DNA of 64,000 bases from JANQNX01 sp965601665 (GTDB taxonomy: Bacteria > Pseudomonadota > Gammaproteobacteria > Eutrophobiales > Eutrophobiaceae), in NCBI GenBank assembly GCA_965601665.1, contig OZ271833.1, positions 2,108,001 through 2,172,000 of the forward strand. Reading direction: 5' to 3'. Position numbers and translations under genes: made by a program. Every line of letters starts with the position of its first letter. Position 1 is the first letter of the stretch. Shown in pieces: positions 36,669 through 45,018 of the stretch. The notes under the pieces were generated by a model. The model was not told where the DNA came from, did not search any database, and saw only the letters and a list, made by a program, of their open reading frames with translations.

Positions 36669-37085
36669 CTATCGCATCAGCAGGTCACCAAATCCCCACA
36701 GGAAGGTGCCGGTTATCAGCAATGATACTTCTAACACACCGAGTGAGAACTGCATCTGCTGGCGCAGTGAGTCGGCACGTGAATCAAAACTGGAATTGAT
36801 TTCTTCTATTCGACGCTTGATTTTTTCTTCGTCTGGCTCCTGCTCTGCCAGCCTGGCGCGCGCCTCAGTGATGGCATTGCGTCGCTGCCATTTAAGCCGG
36901 GCAGTAATGACCTTCTCCTGTAGTACGACGCCAAGGCCAGACCAGATACCTATCATCACGACAACACAGCCAGCGCGACTAAGCCATTCCGTTTGCATGA
37001 ACCCTATATGGGTCAGGTAAACGCCGGCCACGAGAACGACCAGCGCCGCCAGCCATAGTAATATGTGTTGTAATTTTGATGCCAT
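36669..37085 (-). CDS. small membrane protein of unknown function
   Basis: A 138-residue protein. Two hydrophobic segments (about 8-27 and 36-55) are followed by a long charged helix (QRRNAITEARARLAEQEPDEEKIKRRI, about 67-110, coiled-coil-like) and a third hydrophobic segment (about 115-135). No family recognised. It lies 18 bases after the LpxR-like gene on the same strand, so an envelope role is plausible but not shown. Confidence 0.7.
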   Translation of the reverse strand: MASKLQHILLWLAALVVLVAGVYLTHIGFMQTEWLSRAGCVVVMIGIWSGLGVVLQEKVITARLKWQRRNAITEARARLAEQEPDEEKIKRRIEEINSSFDSRADSLRQQMQFSLGVLEVSLLITGTFLWGFGDLLMR

Positions 37086-37103
37086 TTACAAACGCTATAC
37101 CTG

Positions 37104-38165
37104 TCAATATGTGTAAGAAAGCGATACAGAACCAAAGCTCTGGCCACTTCGCTGCAGGTCAAACTCCCTCGAACGAAATACCTGGGCATAGGAGAGTTTA
37201 AAGCTTCGATAACTGATCGCCCCACCAAGGATATATTCTCCCACCAGCGTATTCTTATCAACGCTATGACTCTCTCTAAACGTATTACCATCAAGGAATA
37301 TATCACGCAGAACGATACGTCCATTTGACGCAGCGAACATATAAATACTCAGTGATTGCCTGCCCGACTCATAACGAGGGTCTTTTGCATCTGCAGGCGC
37401 GTTAGTGTTTCCGGCTGGACGTATTAATGCCGAACCAAAGTCAGTGGGCAGGTTCCAGCCCAACCTGAATTCGGCACCCGCAGTCATATTCGTAAACACG
37501 GTGCCAACGGCGCCACCAGCGTGGAGAATGGCGTCAAAACCAAGTTCCCTGTAAAAATCACTGCGACGAAAGACCCGACGCTTGTGATTGTAAATCAGTG
37601 AAAAAGCCAGCTCATTCTTTAACTGGTTTTCCCAGCCATTGGCCTTTTCAATATTACGTATCGAGTGGACCAGGTCCTGTGCTTCCTCTGCCAGGGATAC
37701 ATTTCCTATCAACCCTAATTGCAGCGTATAGGTGTCAAGTCGGCGTTTGTTCTTTGAATGAAAACCTATATCACCATATAGCCAACCGGCGTAAGGTCTG
37801 TCATTTTTAAGCAGAGTCCTTGCCTGTATGTTTTCCGGTGTAAAGATCTTCTGGCCTAGAGAAAAGGAAAAGTGTCGCTGGCGGCTGGGGTCATCACTAT
37901 GAGGCAATAGATTAATCAGTTGCTTGAGTTGTCGGCTGAATATCTGTCGATTTTTAATCCACGCCAGATCTTCAAAATATGCCAGCTCGGGAGATATCCA
38001 GTTTAACTGGATGCCATTGGTATAAAACCGATCTGTATTCGCAAACAAATCATTTTCAAGACCAAAACTGAATGTCCATGACTCGTGTGGGGGATCAACA
38101 TCGGCAATTGCAGTCTGGATAAAACAACCAAGTAAAAGCGCCAGCCGAATAAATGTGGCCAGCAT
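37104..38165 (-). CDS. LpxR-like outer-membrane lipid A deacylase (DUF2219)
   Basis: A 353-residue outer-membrane beta-barrel protein with a signal peptide cleaved near residue 21. The family's first motif GLENDLF contains N38-D39, then FYTNG with T49; a later GW..Q..E region preceded by H167 (AQDLVHSI) matches the histidine of LpxR's active site. It ends with alternating residues and an aromatic-rich terminus (SLSYTY), as barrels do. LpxR removes the 3'-acyloxyacyl group of lipid A in Salmonella. Directly follows dgkA with no gap. Confidence 0.83.
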   Translation of the reverse strand: MLATFIRLALLLGCFIQTAIADVDPPHESWTFSFGLENDLFANTDRFYTNGIQLNWISPELAYFEDLAWIKNRQIFSRQLKQLINLLPHSDDPSRQRHFSFSLGQKIFTPENIQARTLLKNDRPYAGWLYGDIGFHSKNKRRLDTYTLQLGLIGNVSLAEEAQDLVHSIRNIEKANGWENQLKNELAFSLIYNHKRRVFRRSDFYRELGFDAILHAGGAVGTVFTNMTAGAEFRLGWNLPTDFGSALIRPAGNTNAPADAKDPRYESGRQSLSIYMFAASNGRIVLRDIFLDGNTFRESHSVDKNTLVGEYILGGAISYRSFKLSYAQVFRSREFDLQRSGQSFGSVSLSYTY

Positions 38166-38528
38166 TTACGTAAGCAATACCAGCAACCAGACAACTGATG
38201 CATTCACCAGTGAAAGTAAGACAGCGGATGAACCAATATCCTTGGCGCGGCCGGCCAGTTCATGATGCTCTGTTCCAACCCGGTCAGTAACGGCCTCAAT
38301 GCCGGTATTCAATAACTCAACAATCATTATCAACAGAATAACGCCAACCAGTAATGCGCGTTCAAGGCCATTATTACCAAGATATAAACCAAGCGGGATA
38401 GTAACAAACGCTAACAGAACCTCCTGCCGGAAGGCCTCTTCATATTGATACGCGGCCTTGAAACCCTGCCATGAATACTGCGTCGCCTTGATAAGACGTG
38501 TGATTCCTGTATGACCCTGTGACGCCAT
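38166..38528 (-). CDS. dgkA: diacylglycerol kinase
   Basis: A 120-residue three-helix membrane kinase that returns diacylglycerol to phosphatidic acid. The family signature ELLNTGIEAVTDRVG with AGRAKDIGSSAV is intact; the N-terminal surface helix has EEAFRQE. Abuts the LpxR-like gene, so both may be expressed together in envelope upkeep. Confidence 0.94.
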   Translation of the reverse strand: MASQGHTGITRLIKATQYSWQGFKAAYQYEEAFRQEVLLAFVTIPLGLYLGNNGLERALLVGVILLIMIVELLNTGIEAVTDRVGTEHHELAGRAKDIGSSAVLLSLVNASVVWLLVLLT

Positions 38529-38576
38529 GATTAAGCCCTAAGCTGAAAACATCCCTGTATTGATTGACGATTAAAG

Positions 38577-39074
38577 TCAAACTTTACCAAGTGCTGTATC
38601 GTAATCAGGCTCCTGTGCTATTTCAGGTACCAGCTCACTATGTATGACCTTATCGTTTTCATCCAGCACCAGTACCGCACGCGCTGTTATGCCTGCCAGC
38701 GGACCATCCTCGATTAATACACCGTAGTCCTTGGCAAAATTACGTGAACGCATCATGGATAACGGTATTACATTATCGGCCCCTTCTGCCGTGCAGAACC
38801 TCGACATCGCAAAAGGAAGATCAGCTGAAATCATCAAAAAAACCGCATTGGACTTCTCTTTTGCTGCATCATTGAATTTCTTGGTAGATGTGGCACACAC
38901 CGGGGTATCCAGACTTGGAACAATGCTTAGCAGTTTCTTTTTGCCGGCGTATGTCGACAGCGACACGTTGTTGAGTTCAGCATCTACCAGATTAAGTTCC
39001 GGCGCACTTTCCCCGACAGCAGGCAGGTCGCCGCTGGTATGTATTTCTGTTCCTTGTAGTGTAATGGTTGCCAT
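38577..39074 (-). CDS. tpx: thiol peroxidase
   Basis: A 165-residue periplasm-independent, thioredoxin-linked peroxidase. Peroxidatic C60 is in SLDTPVCATSTKKF and resolving C94 in SRFCTAEG, as in E. coli Tpx (C61 and C95). It reduces H2O2 and, preferentially, alkyl hydroperoxides. It follows gcvH by 4 bases, an unusual pairing that may only reflect shared transcription. Confidence 0.96.
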   Translation of the reverse strand: MATITLQGTEIHTSGDLPAVGESAPELNLVDAELNNVSLSTYAGKKKLLSIVPSLDTPVCATSTKKFNDAAKEKSNAVFLMISADLPFAMSRFCTAEGADNVIPLSMMRSRNFAKDYGVLIEDGPLAGITARAVLVLDENDKVIHSELVPEIAQEPDYDTALGKV

Positions 39075-39078
39075 GTTG

Positions 39079-39468
39079 TTACTCCTCTTCCGTTAATTGT
39101 GTATAGGCATCAGCATCAAGCAATTCTTCCAGTTCGGATTTATCGTCCATTGCAATAATAAAAATCCAGCCGTCGGCATAGGGATCGCTATTGATGATTT
39201 CCGGTGAATCTTCCAGTGCGGAATTAACTTCTACAATACTTCCACTGACGGGGCATATAATATCAGAGGTAGATTTCACTGATTCTACAACCGCACACTC
39301 TTCTTCCTGTTCAAAACTACGACCCAGCTCGGGCGGCTCAACAAAAACAATATCGCCAAGCTCATCCTGGGCAAAATCAGTTATGCCAGCACGGTATTTT
39401 CCATCACCAACATGCTCTATCCAGAGATGATGGCTCGTATATAGTAATTCTCCAGGTATATGATGCAT
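39079..39468 (-). CDS. gcvH: glycine cleavage system H protein
   Basis: A 129-residue lipoyl carrier. The lipoylated lysine is K65 in VVESVKSTSDI; GDIVFVEPPELGR and NSDPYADGWIF are standard for GcvH. The gcvT and gcvP partners are not nearby, so it is separated from the rest of the system. A GcvH-like lipoate carrier of sulfur oxidation was considered; the sequence is typical of true GcvH and no hdr genes are adjacent. Confidence 0.93.
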   Translation of the reverse strand: MHHIPGELLYTSHHLWIEHVGDGKYRAGITDFAQDELGDIVFVEPPELGRSFEQEEECAVVESVKSTSDIICPVSGSIVEVNSALEDSPEIINSDPYADGWIFIIAMDDKSELEELLDADAYTQLTEEE

Positions 39469-39561
39469 AAAAGGTTCTCTATAGCGGGTTTATGTTCAGT
39501 TAGAGCCTTGTATAGTGTAGGTCACCACGCTGTGCTGTTCCAGCTTGCCCGCAGCCCTGCT

Positions 39562-40611
39562 TCAGGACTGAACCGGAAACATAACCAGGTGATCAATATC
39601 AAGACGTATACCAATGGCTTCATGCACAGGATGGTCGTGATGACTGGGTACAAGGCTTAGTAAACGCATACCATCAGGGCCTTCCAGTGTATACAGGAAA
39701 TTGGCGCCCCTGAATGCCTTATCTAAAACTACGGCACGCATGTGACTATGATCATCATGCACTATGTCATCCGGTCGTATCAGCACATCAACCTTTACAC
39801 CGGAATCGAACGCATGCCCGGCCTTGTTCTTGATAATGCCAATCTCTGTCTTAACTTCAGTTGCGGATATAACCTGGCCTGCAATGAATACGCCTTCACC
39901 AATCAGATCAGCAACCTGTTCGGTTGCTGGTTGATGATAAAGATTAAATGCCGAGTCCCATTGTAATAGCTGGCCCTTATCCATGACCCCTATCACATCG
40001 GCCATTGCAAATGCCTCCAGTTGATTATGACTGACCATAATTGCCGTCACGCCATCGTGTTTCAATATATGCCTGAGCTCCAGTGCAAGTTGTTCACGCA
40101 GCTCTACATCCAGCGAAGCAAATGGTTCGTCCAGTAACATGACCCTCGGTCGTGGCGCCATCGCTCTCGCCAGCGCAACGCGTTGTTGCTGACCCCCGGA
40201 TAATTGATGCGGAAATTTGTTGACATGTTCCTGCAGGGAGAGCAATTCAAGCAACTCCTCCAGCCTGTCAGCAGCCCTGCTTGAATGCCGCTGTTGCAAG
40301 CCAAATTTAATATTATCGGCGACATCAAGGTGCGGGAATAATGCAAAGTCCTGGAAGACCATACCGATTTCCCTTTCTTCAACAGGCACTACATGATCCC
40401 CGTTACTGGCACGAATACCATTAAGCCACACTTCACCATGCCGAGGTTTTTCAAAACCTGCAATACAACGCAGCAACGTGGTTTTACCGCAACCGCTGGG
40501 ACCGAGGATACTGGCTATCCACGCTTCTGGTAACGCAAAACTGATCCCATCCAGTATTGAACGCCCGCCTTTTGCAACCGACAATTCCCTCGTTTCAACT
40601 ATACTATGCAT
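39562..40611 (-). CDS. fbpC: ferric iron ABC transporter, ATP-binding protein
   Basis: A 349-residue ATPase. Walker A GPSGCGKTT, signature LSGGQQQRVALARAMA, Walker B VMLLDEPFAS and the switch histidine in MVSHNQ are intact; a C-terminal TOBE-like domain (about 240-345) follows. Start ATG 40611 overlaps fbpB by 8 bases; a GTG at 40614 precedes it. Last gene of fbpABC, which brings Fe3+ from the periplasm. Confidence 0.93.
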   Translation of the reverse strand: MHSIVETRELSVAKGGRSILDGISFALPEAWIASILGPSGCGKTTLLRCIAGFEKPRHGEVWLNGIRASNGDHVVPVEEREIGMVFQDFALFPHLDVADNIKFGLQQRHSSRAADRLEELLELLSLQEHVNKFPHQLSGGQQQRVALARAMAPRPRVMLLDEPFASLDVELREQLALELRHILKHDGVTAIMVSHNQLEAFAMADVIGVMDKGQLLQWDSAFNLYHQPATEQVADLIGEGVFIAGQVISATEVKTEIGIIKNKAGHAFDSGVKVDVLIRPDDIVHDDHSHMRAVVLDKAFRGANFLYTLEGPDGMRLLSLVPSHHDHPVHEAIGIRLDIDHLVMFPVQS

Positions 40612-42289
40612 CACCTGGTCTCGAGCGTCTGATACTGTTACTGATTAAAATGACAGGGATAATACCGGCAAGAACAATTGCCAAAGCCGGCACGGCTGCA
40701 TCTGCCAACAATTCTTCGTTTGCGAGTTCATAGGCACGCACCGCAAGGGTATTAAAATTAAACGGCCGCAAGATTAACGTCGCGGGCAATTCTTTCATGA
40801 CATCAACAAATACCAGCAGTATCGCGGTCAGCAGGCTACCGCGCATCATTGGCATATGAATGCGACGCAATATAGCGGCGGTCGACAAACCGGATGTCCT
40901 TGCTACCTCGTCCATTGCCGGTTTGATCTTGGCCAGGGCTGCTTCTGTCGTATTGATTGAGATAGCAAGAAACCTTACGAGATAGGCAAAAACAACAGTA
41001 AACAGCGTGCCGCTGAACAACAGGCCACTACTAATTCCAAAACTATTGGTAAGAAAACTATCGACAAAATTATCGAACCAGGCAAACGGTACCAATACAC
41101 CAACGGCGATTACCGTTCCCGGTATGGCATATCCCATACTCACTATTCTAACCAGTATTGCATTAAGTAACGACGCGTTATTTCGCTTGCTGTAAGTCAT
41201 AAGCAACGCAATACACAGGGCCAGCAATGCCGTAAACAGGGCCAACATAAAACTGTTAGCAAGCAATAGATAAAACCCTTGATCAATGACACGCGTAAAG
41301 GTTGACAACGCCCATTGCAACAACAGCAGGAACGGCAACACAAACCCAAGCAGCACAGGCAATGAACAAAAACAGGATGCCAGCATTGCAGCGCCGGGGC
41401 GGAGACGCTGTTGTAACAGGCTACTGTATCGGGAACTGGTATGATGGTAACGCGCCAGCCTCCTTGATCGCCGTTCCAGATACAGGAACACAGCAACAAA
41501 CATCAACAGCATGGCAGACAACTGCGCCGCTGCGATACCATCGCCCATACCAAACCAGATTCGAAAGATACCCGTGGTGAATGCTGACACACCAAAATAC
41601 TGGACAGTGCCGTAGTCAGCGAGTGTCTCCATCACGACCAGGGAGAGACCAACAATTATCGCGGGCCTGGCCAAGGGCAGGGCCACACGGAAAAATGCGG
41701 CACGTTGATTACAGCCCAGTGTACGTGACACTTCCAATACACAAACAGACTGCTCAATAAACGCTGCTCGCGATAACAGATAAACATAGGGATATAAAAC
41801 CAGCGACAGCATCGCGATCGCACCACCAATTGAACGTATTTCCGGAAACCAGTAATCACGGTATGACCAACCCATGATCTCTCGTAGCTGTGTTTGTATC
41901 GGCCCAGCCACGTCAAGAAATCCAGTGTAACTGTAAGCGATGATATAAGCAGGCATGGCCATCGGTAATAACAGTGCCCACTCAAGATAACGCGAGAGCG
42001 GGAAACGATACATGGTAACCAGCCAGGCCGGCACGACACCAAGCACCAAACTCAGCAGACCCACGCCGCACATCAATAGCAGCGAATGAAGAACGTAGTC
42101 AGATAAAACGGTGGTATAGAGATGTGTCCAGATTTCAGTTGCCGGATAAAACAGGGAGCCAATAATGACAAAAACGGGGACGCAAAAAAGTACGGTAATG
42201 CAAAGCAACAGTAACCTGCTCCCGTGTCTGGCATATGCGGACCGATTGGAGTTCGTCAGGTGTTCTGCTTGTGTGGCGCTATAGTCCAA
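40604..42289 (-). CDS. fbpB: ferric iron ABC transporter, permease
   Basis: A 561-residue inner-membrane permease with about twelve helices, formed of two homologous halves as in FbpB/SfuB; the EAA loops are seen around EVSRTLGCNQRAAFFRVALPLARPA and DEVARTSGLSTAAILRRIHMPM. The reading frame begins at TTG 42289, ten bases after fbpA; no ATG occurs nearby, so a TTG start is proposed. Overlaps fbpC. Confidence 0.93.
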   Translation of the reverse strand: MDYSATQAEHLTNSNRSAYARHGSRLLLLCITVLFCVPVFVIIGSLFYPATEIWTHLYTTVLSDYVLHSLLLMCGVGLLSLVLGVVPAWLVTMYRFPLSRYLEWALLLPMAMPAYIIAYSYTGFLDVAGPIQTQLREIMGWSYRDYWFPEIRSIGGAIAMLSLVLYPYVYLLSRAAFIEQSVCVLEVSRTLGCNQRAAFFRVALPLARPAIIVGLSLVVMETLADYGTVQYFGVSAFTTGIFRIWFGMGDGIAAAQLSAMLLMFVAVFLYLERRSRRLARYHHTSSRYSSLLQQRLRPGAAMLASCFCSLPVLLGFVLPFLLLLQWALSTFTRVIDQGFYLLLANSFMLALFTALLALCIALLMTYSKRNNASLLNAILVRIVSMGYAIPGTVIAVGVLVPFAWFDNFVDSFLTNSFGISSGLLFSGTLFTVVFAYLVRFLAISINTTEAALAKIKPAMDEVARTSGLSTAAILRRIHMPMMRGSLLTAILLVFVDVMKELPATLILRPFNFNTLAVRAYELANEELLADAAVPALAIVLAGIIPVILISNSIRRSRPGDA

Positions 42290-42299
42290 CTGTCGTCGT

Positions 42300-43304
42300 T
42301 TATTTCCAGCCTGCGCGATCCATCAACAACACGGCACGGGCATTAAATTCACCGAGCTTTCCCAGATTCAAGGTGTCTGCCTTGAACTCTCCCCAGCCAG
42401 ACAAAACGGCACTAGTTGCAACACCTTCACGCACCGGAAACTCATGATTGGTTTCACCATACCATTGCTGGGCCTTATCACCGGCAAGGAACTCAAGCAG
42501 CTTGATGGCGGCAGTTTTGTTTGGCGCATGCTTCGTTATGCCTGCACCACTGACATTCATATGGGTGCCACGGCCGGCCTGGTTCGGCCAAAACAGACTG
42601 ACCTTATGCGCTAATTCAATCTGGTCTGCCTGGTCAGATTCCAGCATACCCGCCAGGTAATACGTGTTAACGAGAGCGACATCGCAAACCCCAACAGCGA
42701 CCGCCTTAATCTGATCGCGATCACCTCCCTTTGGACTACGGGCAAAATTATCAACTAGGTCCCTTGCCCATGCTTCGGTCTTGTCTTCACCAAGGTGGGC
42801 GACCAGTGAAGCGACCAAAGACTGATTGTAAACGTTCGAGGAAGAACGAACGCATACCCTGTTCTTCCATATAGCGTCCGCCAGATTTTCATAAGAAGAC
42901 AGTTCACCAGGACTGACACGCTCCGGCGCATACACCATAATGCGAGAACGTAGTGACAAACCATACCATTGTCCATCTGCATCACGGTAGTTAGCCGGTA
43001 TCAGCGCATTGAGCAGTTCTGATTTTACCGGTTGAAACAGGCCAAGTTCGCTGGCACGCGTTAAGCGGGCTACGTCAACGGTCAGAAGCATATCTGCAGG
43101 GGAATTTCGTCCTTCCGCCTCCAGGCGCTTGATCAAGGTATCTGCCTCTCCTGTCACCAGGTTTACCTTTATCCCGGTTTGCTCGGTGAAGCGCAGCAAT
43201 AATGGCTTAATCAGGTTTTGCTTGCGCGCTGAGTAGATGTTTACTTCTTCTGCAAATACATTCGGCTGGAACAATAACAGGATAATAAAGAGGTACTTCT
43301 TCAT
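42300..43304 (-). CDS. fbpA: ferric iron-binding periplasmic protein
   Basis: A 334-residue binding protein. A signal peptide (KKYLFIILLLFQPNVFA) precedes EEVNIYSARKQNL, the FbpA start, and the adjacent iron-ligand tyrosines are in VNTYYLAGM. ATG 43304 is chosen because the signal peptide begins there. It is the first gene of fbpABC; a Fur-box-like site lies 221 bases upstream with a terminator between (see separate entries). Confidence 0.94.
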   Translation of the reverse strand: MKKYLFIILLLFQPNVFAEEVNIYSARKQNLIKPLLLRFTEQTGIKVNLVTGEADTLIKRLEAEGRNSPADMLLTVDVARLTRASELGLFQPVKSELLNALIPANYRDADGQWYGLSLRSRIMVYAPERVSPGELSSYENLADAIWKNRVCVRSSSNVYNQSLVASLVAHLGEDKTEAWARDLVDNFARSPKGGDRDQIKAVAVGVCDVALVNTYYLAGMLESDQADQIELAHKVSLFWPNQAGRGTHMNVSGAGITKHAPNKTAAIKLLEFLAGDKAQQWYGETNHEFPVREGVATSAVLSGWGEFKADTLNLGKLGEFNARAVLLMDRAGWK

Positions 43305-43407
43305 AACAACCTTGAAAGTGATTCGTCTAAATAGGAGATGAATTATATGGGATTCACACTGTTTTGTTCTATTAACGCTAACAGGCCTCATGCTGTAACG
43401 ATACAAT

Positions 43408-43431
43408 AAAAAAAAGGTGCCATGAGACACC
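43408..43431 (-). terminator. intrinsic terminator between bfd and fbpA
   Basis: On the minus strand GGTGTC and GGCACC form a 6-bp stem (one G-T pair) around TCAT, followed by eight or nine T. It lies 137 bases after the bfd stop and 104 bases before the fbpA ATG. Confidence 0.8.
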
Positions 43432-43497
43432 CTGAACATTGCTACCAGAGATGTAGAAGTGTTACTAAAAAATAAATGGGCTACCTTTGTAAAATTC
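43408..43497 (-). ncRNA. candidate Fur-controlled small RNA (about 90 nt)
   Basis: The stretch between a Fur-box-like site (43525-43543) and an intrinsic terminator (43408-43431) has no reading frame. Weak promoter hexamers TTCTCA and TAAACT, 16 bases apart on the minus strand, overlap or abut the Fur site and predict a start near 43497. The size and architecture match RyhB/PrrF-type RNAs, but I see no sequence match to RyhB. It could instead be an attenuated fbpA leader or the 3' end of bfd mRNA. Confidence 0.4.
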
Positions 43498-43524
43498 TTG
43501 TAGTTTAATCATTATTCATCTATT

Positions 43525-43543
43525 GAGAATGCGAATCATTATT
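43525..43543 (-). promoter_or_regulatory. Fur-box-like site upstream of the candidate RNA and fbpA
   Basis: GAGAATGCGAATCATTATT matches the 19-base Fur consensus GATAATGATAATCATTATC at 15 positions. It is followed on the minus strand by the candidate RNA and then fbpABC. Confidence 0.65.
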
Positions 43544-43567
43544 ATCACTGGAGTAAAAAAAAACCGT

Positions 43568-43765
43568 TTATATTCCCAGTGCTGGCATGCCTTCGAGGTC
43601 TTTTTCCAATGATCGTTGCAAGCAAGCTGCAACATCACAGGCGCAGGATCCACATTGGGTGCTGGCGCCGGTATGGTCTTCCAGTTGACGAATGCTGTTA
43701 CAACCTTGATTGACCGCTTTTTCAATATCTGATTCGGTCACGGCATTGCAAACGCATACATACAT
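43568..43765 (-). CDS. bfd: bacterioferritin-associated ferredoxin
   Basis: A 65-residue [2Fe-2S] protein that reduces the core of bacterioferritin to release iron. The cluster cysteines are C4, C6 (VCVCNAVT) and C38, C41 (QCGSCA), the exact Bfd pattern. A Fur-box-like site lies about 45 bases upstream, so it is probably made under iron limitation. It follows the two bacterioferritin genes, with a terminator in between. Confidence 0.94.
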   Translation of the reverse strand: MYVCVCNAVTESDIEKAVNQGCNSIRQLEDHTGASTQCGSCACDVAACLQRSLEKDLEGMPALGI

Positions 43766-43806
43766 AAATTAAGAATCTCCCAGATACTATAAGTAGGAAT
43801 ACTAGT

Positions 43807-43825
43807 AGTAATGAGAATTATTATC
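43807..43825 (-). promoter_or_regulatory. Fur-box-like site in the bfd promoter
   Basis: AGTAATGAGAATTATTATC matches the 19-base Fur consensus at 15 positions, 42-60 bases before the bfd ATG, the usual place for repression by Fur-Fe2+. Confidence 0.7.
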
Positions 43826-43838
43826 AACATAAAAACAC

Positions 43839-43866
43839 AAAAAAAAGGGCAATTATTGCCCTTTTT
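43839..43866 (-). terminator. intrinsic terminator after the bacterioferritin genes
   Basis: GGGCAAT and ATTGCCC form a 7-bp stem around one base, with eight T following on the minus strand and five T on the plus strand. It separates bfr transcription from the bfd promoter. Confidence 0.88.
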
Positions 43867-43889
43867 CTAATTATTTCATTAGAAATCAA

Positions 43890-44357
43890 TTACATCTGGG
43901 ATTGCAGATAATTTTCCATGCCAATTTTCTCAATCAAGCCAAGTTGCTGTTCCAGCCAGTAAGCATGGTCTTCTTCTGTGTCCTTAAGTAAAACCTCAAG
44001 TAGCTCCCTGGTCGGGTAGTCTCGTTCAGCTTCACAGATAACGATAGCCTCTTTGAGATTTGCTACCACATCAATCTCCAGCCTGAGATCGCTGGACAAC
44101 ATCTCAGTCACATCTTTACCTATCTGCAGCCCTTCACGCCTGGTCATATCAGGTGTGCCTTCCAGAAACAGGATGCGCTTGATGATAGTGTCAGCATGCT
44201 CAGTTTCATGCTGCATTTCATGGCCAATATGCTCATAGAGCTTGGTTAGTCCCCAGTCTTCATACATGCGTGAATGAATAAAGTACTGGTCAATTGCCGC
44301 CAGTTCACCGGCCAGCAATTTATTTAACTGTTTAATTACTTTGTTACTACCTTTCAT
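43890..44357 (-). CDS. bfr: bacterioferritin, non-heme type
   Basis: A 155-residue four-helix ferritin subunit. Di-iron ferroxidase ligands are complete: E18, E51, H54, then E in VICEAERD and E..H in DTEEDHAYW. The heme-ligand methionine expected at 52 is Thr (HETEHAD), so this subunit should not bind heme by the usual ligand. It follows the heme-type subunit gene by 18 bases; two-subunit bacterioferritins of this kind occur in Neisseria and Pseudomonas. Confidence 0.94.
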   Translation of the reverse strand: MKGSNKVIKQLNKLLAGELAAIDQYFIHSRMYEDWGLTKLYEHIGHEMQHETEHADTIIKRILFLEGTPDMTRREGLQIGKDVTEMLSSDLRLEIDVVANLKEAIVICEAERDYPTRELLEVLLKDTEEDHAYWLEQQLGLIEKIGMENYLQSQM

Positions 44358-44375
44358 CGCGATTTACCGCCATCG

Positions 44376-44840
44376 TTACATTTGTGATTGCTGATAGTTG
44401 TCGAGGCCGATGCGTTCAATCAAGTCCAGTTGGGTCTCCAGCCAGTCAACGTGCTCTTCCTCACTCTCCAGGATTGATTCAAATAACTCACGCGATACGA
44501 AGTCGTTGACTGACTCACAATAATCAATTGCGTCGCGCAGATCAGGCACGGCGATGTTTTCCATGTCCAGATCAGCCTGCAGCATTTCCCTGGTATTTTC
44601 ACCAATTTTAAGTTTTCCAAGGTCTTGCAGGTTCGGCAGTCCCTCAAGAAACAGGATCCGTTCGATGAGCTTATCGGCGTGCTTCATTTCGTCGATTGAC
44701 TCCTCGTATTCATGGTCACCCAATTGCTTCAAACCCCAGTCTTTATACATGCGAGAGTGCAAAAAGTACTGGTTGATCGCAGTTAATTCGTTCTTAAGTA
44801 TTTTGTTCAAATGCTCGATAACTTTCTTGTCGCCTTTCAT
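44376..44840 (-). CDS. bfr: bacterioferritin, heme-binding type
   Basis: A 154-residue bacterioferritin. Ferroxidase ligands E18, E51 and H54 and later E (YCESVND) and E..H (SEEEHVDW) are present, and the heme-ligand methionine M52 is kept in IDEMKHAD. Start ATG 44840 gives MKGDKKVIEHLNK, the usual Bfr beginning. Stores iron as ferric mineral; the non-heme partner is next. Upstream AT-rich sequence is only weakly Fur-like. Confidence 0.94.
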   Translation of the reverse strand: MKGDKKVIEHLNKILKNELTAINQYFLHSRMYKDWGLKQLGDHEYEESIDEMKHADKLIERILFLEGLPNLQDLGKLKIGENTREMLQADLDMENIAVPDLRDAIDYCESVNDFVSRELFESILESEEEHVDWLETQLDLIERIGLDNYQQSQM

Positions 44841-44926
44841 GATTCGCATCCAATTTGGTTTCAGAGTTAGCTGGAATAATAGGAGTAAATAATGCGATGT
44901 CAACAATAAGTGCTTGTTTTATAATT

Positions 44927-44945
44927 GATAATTATTATTATTTAT
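44927..44945. promoter_or_regulatory. weak Fur-box-like AT-rich element upstream of the bacterioferritins
   Basis: Beginning GATAATTATTATT, this AT-rich stretch keeps the central half-site pair but matches the full 19-base consensus at only 13 positions. It lies 87 bases before the bfr ATG, between bfr and lemA. Chance AT-richness could explain it. Confidence 0.3.
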
Positions 44946-45018
44946 ATTTGATGCGCAGACCGCTCAGCTGAGCAAATAGCGTCTACAATAACCAGACTCA
45001 CTCGCAGGAGAGACAAAG

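Noticed and set aside
39079..39468. GcvH as a sulfur-oxidation lipoate carrier
   Set aside because: No hdr-like genes nearby and the sequence has the ordinary GcvH motifs.
44962..44973. Perfect 12-base palindrome GCTCAGCTGAGC before lemA
   Set aside because: Too short and isolated to assign; lies just before a likely -10 of lemA, so could be an operator, but nothing else supports it.
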